Positions 1 to 7,864 of a stretch of 64,000 nt of DNA are shown one piece after another. A program made the position numbers and the translations under genes. The DNA is from Dyadobacter arcticus (GTDB taxonomy: Bacteria > Bacteroidota > Bacteroidia > Cytophagales > Spirosomataceae), in contig NZ_JAASQJ010000002.1 in the NCBI RefSeq assembly GCF_011762185.1, positions 1,240,001 to 1,304,000 of the forward strand, given 5' to 3'. The notes beneath the pieces are model-generated. The model was not told where the DNA came from, made no database searches, and saw nothing but the letters and a program-made list of their open reading frames with translations. Within the stretch, counting starts at the first letter, position 1; the number at the start of each line of letters is the position of its first letter.

Positions 1-168
1 TTCTACTTCATAATGAACATCCTTTGAAAAATCGGGGTAGAAAAAAGGTTCGCCCTGGCGGATCTGGGCAGTTTCAGGTTTTAGAAAAATAACTGGCGCA
101 TCGGGTTTTTCATTATTCAGCTCAGCGATATGCTCAGTATAATTCCGGCCTACACATATGATTTTCAT
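1..168 (-). CDS. Fumarylacetoacetate hydrolase family protein (5' part only)
   Basis: The reverse strand from the ATG at 166-168 reads as an open frame to the window edge (56 codons), starting MKIICVGRNYTEHIAEL and continuing through VIFLKPETA to YPDFSKDVHYEVE. This N-terminus is typical of the FAH superfamily (FAHD1/YcgM-like enzymes, which hydrolyse or decarboxylate acylpyruvates and related keto acids using a divalent metal). The HYEVE segment at the cut edge is the start of the metal-binding region of that family. The catalytic core lies outside the window, so the substrate cannot be judged. Confidence 0.85.
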   Translation of the reverse strand, partial: MKIICVGRNYTEHIAELNNEKPDAPVIFLKPETAQIRQGEPFFYPDFSKDVHYEVE

Positions 169-332
169 TATAAGCAAAAAAGGTTAAACAGGATGAATGT
201 CAGCGACAAAACTAATTACTAAGCCGTCAGCCGCATAATATTTGTTACAATTTTTCATCCCAAACAGAGTTGAATAAGCAGTTATTGCTGGCTGCCTCTC
301 CCCTACTCTGTCTTTTCAGTAATTATTCTGAC

Positions 333-340
333 TATTTTTG
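333..340 (+). promoter_or_regulatory. Bacteroidota-type -7 promoter box (TATTTTTG)
   Basis: Exact match to the Bacteroidota primary-sigma -7 consensus TAnnTTTG, ending 33 nt before the ATG of the NlpC/P60 gene. I see no good -33 TTTG at the expected distance, so the call rests on the -7 box and position alone. Confidence 0.4.
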
Positions 341-373
341 AAGTAACCAATTGTTCCAATACAAAGCTTGCGC

Positions 374-1018
374 ATGAAGAAGCGAATTCCTTTTTCTATT
401 TCCTATTTCGTCTTCCTTTTATCATCTATCATGCTGCTTTCCTCCTGCGAAGTGTTCAGGAAGACGCCCGAAAAATCAACGGCTTCCAGACCAGGTAAAC
501 GCAGCACATTAATGTCCCGAAGGCCCGTTGCGAGAACCAATACAACAAAACCGACTGCTGCTTCCAGAAAGCCTGTTCCTGCTTCGAGGCCTTCCTACTC
601 CCGCTCATCAGCGGCTGTATCCCCAAGAGATATTCCGCAAGTTGTGCAAGTAGCCAGAACTTATACTGGCGTTCCTTACCGTTCTGGCGGTAATGATAAG
701 GATGGCATCGATTGTTCCGGGCTTATCTGCTCAGTCTATTCAGAAATCGGAGTCAAAGTGCCCCGAATTTCCTGGCAGCAATCGGAGTTTGGGCGCGAAA
801 TCGGAAAACTGGAAGATATACGCGCTGGCGACTGGCTCTTTTTTGTTCCCGAAACAGGCAAGGAGGGTTATGTTTCTCATGCTGGAATCGTCACCGATGT
901 TCGGAATTTGCAGGAAATTATATTTATTCATGCCTCAACCTCGCGGGGAGTTCGTGAGGATAACCTATTTTCTTCGTATTTTAAAGGCCGGTTCGTCAAG
1001 GCAATGAGGCCTTTCTGA
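374..1018 (+). CDS. NlpC/P60 family lipoprotein peptidase
   Basis: A 214-residue exported protein. The N-terminus has a basic start, a hydrophobic stretch and a lipobox LSSC with lipidation Cys25. A Ser/Thr/Pro/Arg-rich linker (about 30-85) is followed by an NlpC/P60 domain (about 88-214). The catalytic triad is visible: Cys114 in GIDCSG, His169 in VSHAG and His186 in FIHAS. Family members cut gamma-D-glutamyl-diaminopimelate bonds in peptidoglycan stem peptides, so this is probably an outer-membrane-anchored wall hydrolase. I chose the ATG at 374 over the in-frame TTG at 368 because the signal peptide begins there. The next gene is in the same orientation after about 65 nt but is unrelated. 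Confidence 0.9.
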   Translation: MKKRIPFSISYFVFLLSSIMLLSSCEVFRKTPEKSTASRPGKRSTLMSRRPVARTNTTKPTAASRKPVPASRPSYSRSSAAVSPRDIPQVVQVARTYTGVPYRSGGNDKDGIDCSGLICSVYSEIGVKVPRISWQQSEFGREIGKLEDIRAGDWLFFVPETGKEGYVSHAGIVTDVRNLQEIIFIHASTSRGVREDNLFSSYFKGRFVKAMRPF

Positions 1019-1083
1019 CAATGAATGACAATCTTGTACACTATAATTTGAAACAGATGGGGGTTTTATGAAAGCCAACTGTC

Positions 1084-2349
1084 TTGATAAGTGTGTTAAT
1101 AATTGAACATCATACCTTCCAACCCGTGCCTGCAATACTCAATCCACCTCCTCCTAGTATAACCGTAGACAAAACCTTCATTGAAGGAAGTCCGGCTATC
1201 CCTGTTTACATTTTCGCCACCGTATTCGCTTCTTTCTGCGTCATCACCGGACTAATCTGGGACATATGCTGGCACCTCAGCATTGGTCGTGACGGATTGT
1301 TATCACCGCCACACCTTGTTATTTATCTGGGTGCTGTGGTAGCAGGATTGTTTTCGGGATACGAAATCCTGCGAAAAACCTTCTGGGGTAAGCAGGAGGA
1401 AAAAGCAAGAAGCGTAAAGATCTGGGGATTTTTTTACAGTTCGCTCGGATCATTATTTTGTGTCTGGGGTGCGCTGGCTATGCTCACCTCGGCGCCGTTC
1501 GATGATTGGTGGCACAACACCTACGGACTGGATGTTACCATTCTCTCACCCCCTCATACCGTCCTGATCCTAGGCATCATTGGAATTCAGTTTGGGGCAA
1601 TGATCAGTGTGGTATCCATTAAAAATCATTTCAGGCTTGCAAAAAAATCTGTCGTCCCCCCCAAAAAGAACCTGGATTCGCTGCTTTTTTGGCTTTTTGC
1701 TCTCTCCGCTGGCTTCTTGTTAACCATTTGGTATACACTACTATCCGAAGAACTGGGCCGAATGTCAGCTCACCGTTCCAGCTTTTATGTTTATGGAGGC
1801 GCAGCATTTCCCATTCTGCTGATGGCGACTGGTAAGGCAGCCGCCCAGAAATGGACCATTACAGCCGTGGCAGGTGTCTACACCGTTTTAATGCTTGCTA
1901 CTTTATGGATCATTCCACTTTTCCCCGCAGAGCCTAAGCTTGGGCCAATTCTGAACCACATAAGCCATTATCAGGGTTTCCAATTCCCTTTGTTACTCAT
2001 CATACCTGCTATTGCCATCGATTTGCTCAGACATCGCTTCGGATATCTAAATGACTGGCAACTTACGCCAATTCTGGGAGGCGCATTTTTGCTTATATTC
2101 CTCGCGGTCCAATGGTATTTCGGAGGATTTTTGATGGAATCTCCATATGCACGTAATTGGTTTTTCGGGAGCCATTACTGGTATTTTGGGAACAGTCCCG
2201 ACTGGCAATACCGGTTTAAATTTGGGCCGTGGATGATTGAAAGCACACCCGAGTTGGTGAAAGGCTTGGGAATAGCACTTCTCGCTACCCTGATATCCAC
2301 GAGAGTTGGTTTGGCTTGGGGAAATTGGATGCATAAAATTCAAAGATGA
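1084..2349 (+). CDS. Polytopic membrane protein with duplicated WH...SPPH motif, function unknown
   Basis: About 420 residues with roughly eight to ten hydrophobic segments. I do not recognise a named family. Two segments repeat a signature: D60, W63-H64, G68, D70 and SPPH (74-77), and again D140, W143-H144, G148, D150 and SPPH (155-158). Each repeat leads into a hydrophobic helix, so the pair looks like an internal duplication placing His, Trp and Asp at the same membrane face, a plausible metal or haem site. The C-terminal third is rich in Trp/Tyr (YWYFG, WQYRFKFG). The start is uncertain: no in-frame ATG exists near the N-terminus, and TTG 1084, GTG 1093 or GTG 1126 are possible. The stop overlaps the next gene's ATG by 4 nt, so the two are almost certainly translated together. 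Confidence 0.75.
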   Translation: MISVLIIEHHTFQPVPAILNPPPPSITVDKTFIEGSPAIPVYIFATVFASFCVITGLIWDICWHLSIGRDGLLSPPHLVIYLGAVVAGLFSGYEILRKTFWGKQEEKARSVKIWGFFYSSLGSLFCVWGALAMLTSAPFDDWWHNTYGLDVTILSPPHTVLILGIIGIQFGAMISVVSIKNHFRLAKKSVVPPKKNLDSLLFWLFALSAGFLLTIWYTLLSEELGRMSAHRSSFYVYGGAAFPILLMATGKAAAQKWTITAVAGVYTVLMLATLWIIPLFPAEPKLGPILNHISHYQGFQFPLLLIIPAIAIDLLRHRFGYLNDWQLTPILGGAFLLIFLAVQWYFGGFLMESPYARNWFFGSHYWYFGNSPDWQYRFKFGPWMIESTPELVKGLGIALLATLISTRVGLAWGNWMHKIQR

Positions 2350-4010
2350 AAAAGCTTCTCACTATTACATTATTTGTGATTTTCGGTATCACAATGAATA
2401 AGGTGCATGCGCACGTCGGCAGCTCTGGTGTCCAGATGCAGGGCCAGGCTGGCTCATACCGGGTTATGGTAAGCATAGAGCCGCCGGATGTGATTCCTGG
2501 AACCGCCAAGGTCACCATTTTTATTCAGGACGGTATTGCGAGCAAAGTTTCTGCCCGGCCGATTTATTTTTATTCAGGAGATAAGGGAGCTCCCTCGGCA
2601 GATGAACTTGCACAAGTAGCCGGGCAAAAAGGCCAATTTTCGGGTGTGGTCTGGTTGATGGACTGGGGATCTTCCAGTGCCCAGATCATCATTGAAGGAG
2701 ATAAGGGCAAGGCAGAACTCATTGTCCCGATTGTAGCAGTATCCACGGCTGAACGGGCTATGCCAAAGGAATTAGGCATTGTCTTGAGTGTACTGGGCGT
2801 TCTTTTGTTTTTATTAATGATTACCACCATTGGGGCAAGTGTAAGTGATGGGTTATTAAAACCAGGCGATGAATTGACCATTGCTCAAAAACGCAAAAGG
2901 CGGATCAATATGGCCATCGCGGCAGCATTGTGCACGCTCATATTGTATGGTGGCAGCAGCTGGTGGGACAGCTGGGCGGCGGAATATAAGGAATGGTTAT
3001 ATAAACCAATGCAAGGAAAAGCTGACATACATATTGAAAATGATCAGCGGGTGTTTCAATTAAAAATTGATACAACCAATTGGACATCGATGCGTCGCGG
3101 TAGCATGCTAAGTACATTGATCCCCGACCACGGAAAACTGATGCACACTTTCCTTGTCAGGATTCCTGGCCTGGACGCCTTTGCACACATCCATCCGGAA
3201 CGCATGGACAGCACGACATTTAAAACCATTTTACCCAAATTACCTGAAGGGAAATATCTGGTTTATGCTGACATTGTCCAGTATTCAGGTTTTGCCGAGA
3301 CGATTGTTGACACGCTGGTGATACCCGCTCAGAAAACCGCGTTGAATGCGCAAAACGCGACAAATGAAGAAGACACTTATGTAGTGACTGACCCATTGAA
3401 CACACCCGGTAAGGTTCCAATGGATGAAAACGTGGTGATTTGTGGTAAGCCCGGAACAAAAACAGTCTTCAAAGACGGCTCTTATGCGATCTGGGAAGGC
3501 AAGCCCGATCGTCCTTTGGAAGTAGGCAAGCCTTATGCATTGAATTTTGAAATCTTCAATCCGGATGGAAGTCCCTGTTTTCCAGAACCTTACCTGGGAA
3601 TGAGCGGACACGTTGCGGTCGTACGATCAGACGGGTCAGTTTATATTCACCTGCACCCCTCAGGAACTTTCGCTATGGCGGCCGGGCAGACATTTAAAAA
3701 CAGAATGTCAGATACTGCTAAAATTGCGCACAGGCCGTTACCTGTTGTTTTCAGGGATAGTGTGGATAAGCATCTTGCTAAACTTAAGGCAATGCCGACA
3801 TTGGAAAGAGAACAATTCCTGATGACCGAAATGGGCATGTATGATGCGAAAGGAAATGTTACGATGGGTATGGAGCACGGCAACAGCATATCATTCCCCT
3901 ATTCATTCCCTAAAAATGGACGTTACCGCATTTTTCTGCAGGTTAAGCGAAATGAAAAAGTGCTGACAGGAGTCTTTGACGTAAAAGTCACTGATCCGGC
4001 AACATTGTAG
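2346..4010 (+). CDS. Exported, membrane-anchored His-rich protein with two HxHP motifs
   Basis: 554 residues. A signal peptide (1-22) ends VHA, and cleavage there would leave His23 as the first mature residue, as in copper proteins that use an N-terminal histidine (inference). Residues 23-130 form a beta-rich domain. Two membrane helices lie at about 143-163 and 186-203. Two periplasmic beta domains follow: the first has DHGKLMH (261-267) and HIHP (281-284), the second GH (421-422) and HLHP (435-438). The family is unknown to me; the domains resemble YtkA/FixH-like and CopC-like folds only loosely. Translationally coupled to the upstream membrane protein, suggesting one complex. A role in copper or haem handling is a guess. 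Confidence 0.75.
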   Translation: MKKLLTITLFVIFGITMNKVHAHVGSSGVQMQGQAGSYRVMVSIEPPDVIPGTAKVTIFIQDGIASKVSARPIYFYSGDKGAPSADELAQVAGQKGQFSGVVWLMDWGSSSAQIIIEGDKGKAELIVPIVAVSTAERAMPKELGIVLSVLGVLLFLLMITTIGASVSDGLLKPGDELTIAQKRKRRINMAIAAALCTLILYGGSSWWDSWAAEYKEWLYKPMQGKADIHIENDQRVFQLKIDTTNWTSMRRGSMLSTLIPDHGKLMHTFLVRIPGLDAFAHIHPERMDSTTFKTILPKLPEGKYLVYADIVQYSGFAETIVDTLVIPAQKTALNAQNATNEEDTYVVTDPLNTPGKVPMDENVVICGKPGTKTVFKDGSYAIWEGKPDRPLEVGKPYALNFEIFNPDGSPCFPEPYLGMSGHVAVVRSDGSVYIHLHPSGTFAMAAGQTFKNRMSDTAKIAHRPLPVVFRDSVDKHLAKLKAMPTLEREQFLMTEMGMYDAKGNVTMGMEHGNSISFPYSFPKNGRYRIFLQVKRNEKVLTGVFDVKVTDPATL

Positions 4011-4017
4011 AGTTCTG

Positions 4018-4674
4018 TTAAAACAATGCTTTAATTTTTTCGAAAGACATTTCCGTGTAATCTTCCACATAAAGTTTGCAAGTCGGTAACTCATCTTTTG
4101 AATGGGAACTTAACACACCCACCACACGCATACCTGCATTAAGCCCGGCGGAAACACCGGAAAATGAATCTTCAAAAACCACACATTGATCCGGACTGAC
4201 ACCCAGATTTCGTGCAGACGTCAGATAAACTTCGGGATCCGGTTTATGCTTTTTTACATGTTCGCTGGCCAGAATCGAGCCCAGATATTCTTTGATTTGC
4301 ACTTTACTTAATATCAGCTCGAGGTTTGCATAAGGGGCGGAAGTTGCAACGCCTATTTGCGTGCCGTTTGATTTAAGATCTTCAATGAAAGCTACAATGC
4401 CAGTAATTGGCTCAATATAAGGCTCGTATATCTCACGAAACAGGCTCTCTTTTTCATCTTCCAATTGTAAAAGTTCCTCCCCTTCTACCACTCTTTTTAA
4501 AAAATGGCTGAGTATGTAGCTATTGCTTTTCCCAAACATATGCTGGGCAAATTCTTCATCGGTTGGTGCCAAGTCCCGTCTGGAAAAGAATTCCCGGAAG
4601 GCCCTCGAATGATAGGGATTGGTATGACAGATTACGCCATCCATATCAAAAATCACTGCAATTTTTTCTTTCAT
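4018..4674 (-). CDS. HAD superfamily hydrolase (beta-phosphoglucomutase-like)
   Basis: 218 residues, the usual size for HAD subfamily IA. Motif I FDMDGV gives nucleophile Asp10 and acid/base Asp12. Motif II is the TSA in GVATSAPYAN, motif III the Lys in KKHKPDPEVY, and motif IV the acidic pair in VVFEDSFSG. A helical cap follows motif I. The family contains beta-phosphoglucomutases and small sugar-phosphate phosphatases; the substrate cannot be told from sequence. Convergent with the upstream cassette (7 nt between stops) and apparently monocistronic. Confidence 0.9.
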   Translation of the reverse strand: MKEKIAVIFDMDGVICHTNPYHSRAFREFFSRRDLAPTDEEFAQHMFGKSNSYILSHFLKRVVEGEELLQLEDEKESLFREIYEPYIEPITGIVAFIEDLKSNGTQIGVATSAPYANLELILSKVQIKEYLGSILASEHVKKHKPDPEVYLTSARNLGVSPDQCVVFEDSFSGVSAGLNAGMRVVGVLSSHSKDELPTCKLYVEDYTEMSFEKIKALF

Positions 4675-4678
4675 TCGG

Positions 4679-4686
4679 CAAATTTA
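4679..4686 (-). promoter_or_regulatory. -7 box TAAATTTG next to the HAD start codon
   Basis: On the minus strand the exact TAnnTTTG element ends only 4 nt before the ATG at 4674. Normal -7 geometry would put the transcription start at or inside the start codon, giving a leaderless mRNA if the box is used. Confidence 0.35.
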
Positions 4687-4916
4687 AACATTGAAATAAC
4701 TTACTTTAAACATTCATTTCAGTTTTGTACGGAGAATATCCAAACTGGTAACACTGTGATGCTGTAACTTTTTTTGCTTGTTTGGTAATTTAAAAGGTTA
4801 TTATATTAAATTTACAATACTACTCTGACATTGTGAATTGACAAACTGCTCGTAAATATCCTAGACTAACTTATCCAACCTTCCCTAAACAATACTTGCT
4901 CAATTAATTGTAGTGT

Positions 4917-5378
4917 ATGAATGAATTAGAACGGATTAACAATGGTGCCGGCCCCCAACCCGTTGCTAAACTGGACAGCAATCTTTCTTCTCTGGAAGTT
5001 TATGACAAGTTTGGCGCCATGGCTTATGGAATTATTTTACAGATCCTCCCACAGCCCCATCTTGCGCAGGAAGTTTTAATAAGCGTATTTTCTTCCCCCC
5101 AATTGCGGTCATGCAATAGTTATCCGTTTAGTTTCGCGGTATGTGTGATCAAGCTGGCCAGATCGAAGGCTGTGGAAGCCAAAAAGAAGCTGACGGCCCT
5201 AGTGCCTGTGGACGACGATTACTCTGCATCTTTGGATTCCTCGTCCCCCCAAACTATTTTTGACCTTGCTTTCCGTCAGGGATTTACGCCGGACGAGGTA
5301 GCGGGAAAGCTTAATATCTCGAAATCGGAGGTCCTACGCAGTTTTCATGAATTTTTCAAATCGTATCGAAACGTATAA
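4917..5378 (+). CDS. Degenerate ECF-type sigma-70-like protein
   Basis: 153 residues. The middle (VYDKFGAMAYGIILQIL ... AQEVLISVF) aligns by eye with sigma region 2 of ECF factors, and the C-terminus (FTPDEVAGKLNISKSEVL) is a region 4-like helix-turn-helix. Region 2 is short and lacks the usual acidic/aromatic promoter-melting signature, so normal initiation activity is doubtful. It is followed after 12 nt by a membrane protein of anti-sigma type, the common Bacteroidota arrangement. It could be a divergent sigma factor or a DNA-binding relic kept as a regulator. Confidence 0.65.
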   Translation: MNELERINNGAGPQPVAKLDSNLSSLEVYDKFGAMAYGIILQILPQPHLAQEVLISVFSSPQLRSCNSYPFSFAVCVIKLARSKAVEAKKKLTALVPVDDDYSASLDSSSPQTIFDLAFRQGFTPDEVAGKLNISKSEVLRSFHEFFKSYRNV

Positions 5379-5390
5379 TTAGCGGGCAAA

Positions 5391-5843
5391 TTGAAAACAC
5401 AGGATTTTATCGAAAGCGGAATTTTGGAATCTCAGTTGCTCGGGCTGACAAGCAAGGAAGAGAAAGAGCAGGTGAGGCTGATGATGCTGGCCGATCGTTC
5501 ATTGGAGAATTATGTGATTGATCTTGAAGCTGATATCAGGAAATATTTTACCAGCGAATCGGTATCTCCTCCAACCGCAGTGAGAGAGCTCATTGAATTG
5601 AAAAGCTTTAAAGAAAAGCACAATTTCAATTCGGATAATCGCACCGGCAGAACGCAGTATCTTGATGTGGAAGTTAATGACACGCATATCAAAGTCCATA
5701 AATTTTGGCGTCCTGCATTTATAGCAGTATTTGTGCTCTCCAAAATATTCCTCATTGCCGGACTGTATTATTACTTCAAATCAGCTAGTCAGCAGGAGGA
5801 GCTTTTGCGGCTTAAAACTCAAATAGAACAGGTTAATAGGTAA
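5391..5843 (+). CDS. Small membrane anti-sigma-factor-like protein
   Basis: 150 residues beginning at a TTG codon (no in-frame ATG nearby). The N-terminus KTQDFIESGILESQLLGL closely resembles the start of RskA/anti-sigma proteins of this phylum, which supports the TTG start. Residues 1-90 would be the cytoplasmic sigma-binding part. A single membrane helix lies at about 107-128, followed by a short coiled tail (EELLRLKTQIEQ). The large C-terminal periplasmic domain of typical RskA proteins is missing, so signal input must come from elsewhere. Forms an operon with the sigma-like gene and is followed by a strong terminator. Confidence 0.6.
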   Translation: MKTQDFIESGILESQLLGLTSKEEKEQVRLMMLADRSLENYVIDLEADIRKYFTSESVSPPTAVRELIELKSFKEKHNFNSDNRTGRTQYLDVEVNDTHIKVHKFWRPAFIAVFVLSKIFLIAGLYYYFKSASQQEELLRLKTQIEQVNR

Positions 5844-5855
5844 TTAAAAAAATAT

Positions 5856-5905
5856 AAAAAAGTGAAAGCCGGTATGTCCTGAGACATACCGGCTTTCACT
5901 TTTTT
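5856..5905. terminator. Strong bidirectional intrinsic terminator
   Basis: Perfect 23-bp inverted repeat (arms 5856-5878 and 5883-5905) around a CTGA loop, A-rich on the left and T-rich on the right. It ends the sigma/anti-sigma operon and would also stop minus-strand transcription. Confidence 0.9.
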
Positions 5906-5996
5906 ATTTGCCAAGTGTTCCAAATATCAGACTAAAAAATTTAATCTAACCATGTTACCTGGGTCCGACATTACCGTATAGCTTAAGAAAGATTAT

Positions 5997-6004
5997 TATA
6001 TTTG
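5997..6004 (+). promoter_or_regulatory. -7 box TATATTTG
   Basis: Exact TAnnTTTG, 16 nt upstream of the ATG of the 45-residue ORF and just after the terminator. Probably the promoter of the small ORF, ispF and the amidohydrolase. Confidence 0.45.
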
Positions 6005-6020
6005 TTTTAAGCACATTCAC

Positions 6021-6158
6021 ATGAAAGAAAGAGAAAGAATTAGTAATCTGAAAGAGTTAATGGCTGAGGGTCTTATCCGATTGGATATTTTAGAGGATGG
6101 CCAAAAAAACCTCATGCAAGGGCAGTCAAGATGGAATCATGCAAGAGGATATTCATAA
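6021..6158 (+). CDS. Small protein, 45 residues, unknown
   Basis: ATG to TAA frame encoding a charged, mostly helical peptide (starts MKERERISNLKELMAEGLIR, ends HARGYS). No signal peptide or membrane segment. Support: a consensus -7 box 16 nt upstream, an isolated position between a terminator and ispF, and a Glu/Lys/Leu-rich amphipathic composition that looks coding. I do not recognise it. It could instead be part of the ispF leader; ispF follows after 25 nt. Confidence 0.45.
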   Translation: MKERERISNLKELMAEGLIRLDILEDGQKNLMQGQSRWNHARGYS

Positions 6159-6183
6159 TTTAAAACAGCGCTAAACCCTTAAA

Positions 6184-6708
6184 ATGCCAGATACATTTCC
6201 GTTTCGCGTAGGTCAGGGCTACGATGTTCATCAATTGGAAGAAGGCCGCCCGTTCTGGCTGGGAGGTATTTTAATCCCACACACGCACGGAGCAAAAGGA
6301 CATTCGGATGCTGATGTGGTATGTCATGTGATTTGTGATGCATTATTAGGCGCAGCAAATCTCAGAAACATCGGATACCATTTTTCTGATAAGGACCCGC
6401 AGTGGAAGGGCGTGGACAGCAAAGTTTTATTGTCCAAAGTAATAGAAATGATCCGTGAAAAAGGATATGAAGTAGGAAATGTGGACGTGACCATAGTCTT
6501 GCAAAACCCCAAACTGAACCCACACATTCCAGCTATGAAAACCTGCCTGGCCGGGGTTACCCAACTTTCAGAAGAAGACCTGGCGATCAAAGCGACCACT
6601 TCCGAACATTTGGGATTTGTAGGAAGAGAGGAGGGAATTGCAGCACATTGCGTCGCATTGATTTATAAAACCAACCACTTTAATATACCCCAAAAGCCGT
6701 TAATATAA
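6184..6708 (+). CDS. ispF: 2-C-methyl-D-erythritol 2,4-cyclodiphosphate synthase
   Basis: Enzyme of the non-mevalonate (MEP) isoprenoid pathway that cyclises CDP-methylerythritol phosphate with loss of CMP. The zinc ligands are visible as Asp14 and His16 in GYDVHQL and His48 in VVCHVI. The family motif KGHSDADV lies at 39-46, and the ATTSEHLGFVGREEG segment is the nucleotide/trimer region. At 174 residues it carries a slightly long C-terminal tail (KTNHFNIPQKPLI). An amidohydrolase gene follows after 19 nt, with no obvious functional link. Confidence 0.95.
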   Translation: MPDTFPFRVGQGYDVHQLEEGRPFWLGGILIPHTHGAKGHSDADVVCHVICDALLGAANLRNIGYHFSDKDPQWKGVDSKVLLSKVIEMIREKGYEVGNVDVTIVLQNPKLNPHIPAMKTCLAGVTQLSEEDLAIKATTSEHLGFVGREEGIAAHCVALIYKTNHFNIPQKPLI

Positions 6709-6727
6709 TCCTCCGAGATCCGCTTTC

Positions 6728-7861
6728 ATGAAAAAACCATTACTCTTCGCCCTTATCTTAATGTCAGTATCGCTGGGTTGCAAAGCCCAGGAATCCTCAC
6801 AAGTTACACAACCTCTGGGGTTTGAAGAGTACGACCCTATCTCAACATTGAAGGTAAGCGGACATATTCTGAGACGAGCAAAATTCCCCTTTATTGATGT
6901 TCATAATCACCAATACCAAATGCCAACCCAGAATTTGAAAGCGCTTACATCGCAGATGGACAGCCTTAACATGGGAATTATGGTTAATTTAAGTGGACGA
7001 GGATGGACAGACGAATGGAGCGAAGGAACGGCAACATTAAAAGGTTCGCTTGAAAACGTCGCAAAAAATGAGCCAAAACGCATCGCTGTTTTTACAAACT
7101 TGCAATTCAAAGGATTTGGAGAAAAGGATTGGAGCGCCAGGGCGGTAAAGCAACTGGAAGATGATGTGAAAATGGGTGCAAAAGGGCTTAAAATTTACAA
7201 AAGCCTTGGTTTTAGTGGCATAAAGGATGACAAAGGAAACCGTGTTCCCGTCAGTGACGCGCGTTTGCAGCCTGTCTGGAAAAAATGTGGAGAACTAGGC
7301 ATTCCTGTCCTGATCCATACCGCGGACGTCCCATCATTCTGGGACCCAATGGACCGCTATAACGAAAGATGGCTGGAATTAAAAACGCATCCAGGCCGTC
7401 GTAGGGGTACAAAAGACCCAATCCCATTTGATTCACTTATTGCCGAGCAGCATCATATCTTTCGTTCAAATCCCAAAACAACATTCATTAATGCACATAT
7501 GGGCTGGTATCCCAATAACCTCAAAAAACTGGATAGCCTGATGACTGTTTTCCCGAATATGTATGTAGAAATTGGGGCTGTGATTGCGGAGCTGGGCAGA
7601 CAACCCAGAACGGCCAAAAAGTTTTTTGAAAAATACCAGGATCGCGTTTTATTTGGCAAAGACAGTTGGATACCTTCAGAATATGCCACGTATTTTCGGG
7701 TTTTAGAAACGGAAGATGAGTATTTCCCTTATCATAAAAAATACCACGCATTCTGGCGCATGTACGGAATGGGGCTTTCCGATGAGGTGCTTAAAAAGCT
7801 TTACTACAAAAACGCCCTGAAAATTATTCCAGGACTGGATAAGAGCCTTTTTCCCAAATAA
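6728..7861 (+). CDS. Exported amidohydrolase family protein (TIM-barrel metal hydrolase)
   Basis: 377 residues. The N-terminal signal could be a lipoprotein signal (Cys18 in SLGCKAQ) or be cut after CKA. The mature part matches the amidohydrolase_2 fold: metal motif DVHNHQ (His59, His61), strand ends at GLKIYKSLG, VLIHTAD and FINAHMG, and a final Asp in LFGKDSW. Such proteins hydrolyse or decarboxylate ring carboxylates and lactones. Export outside the cytoplasm is unusual for the well-studied decarboxylases and suggests scavenging of an environmental compound. Nineteen nt after ispF. Confidence 0.8.
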   Translation: MKKPLLFALILMSVSLGCKAQESSQVTQPLGFEEYDPISTLKVSGHILRRAKFPFIDVHNHQYQMPTQNLKALTSQMDSLNMGIMVNLSGRGWTDEWSEGTATLKGSLENVAKNEPKRIAVFTNLQFKGFGEKDWSARAVKQLEDDVKMGAKGLKIYKSLGFSGIKDDKGNRVPVSDARLQPVWKKCGELGIPVLIHTADVPSFWDPMDRYNERWLELKTHPGRRRGTKDPIPFDSLIAEQHHIFRSNPKTTFINAHMGWYPNNLKKLDSLMTVFPNMYVEIGAVIAELGRQPRTAKKFFEKYQDRVLFGKDSWIPSEYATYFRVLETEDEYFPYHKKYHAFWRMYGMGLSDEVLKKLYYKNALKIIPGLDKSLFPK

Positions 7862-7864
7862 TGC

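Noticed and set aside
1068..1106. Twelve-codon ATG frame before the membrane gene at 1084
   Set aside because: Out of frame with the membrane gene, stops at 1106 and has no sign of being an attenuator peptide.
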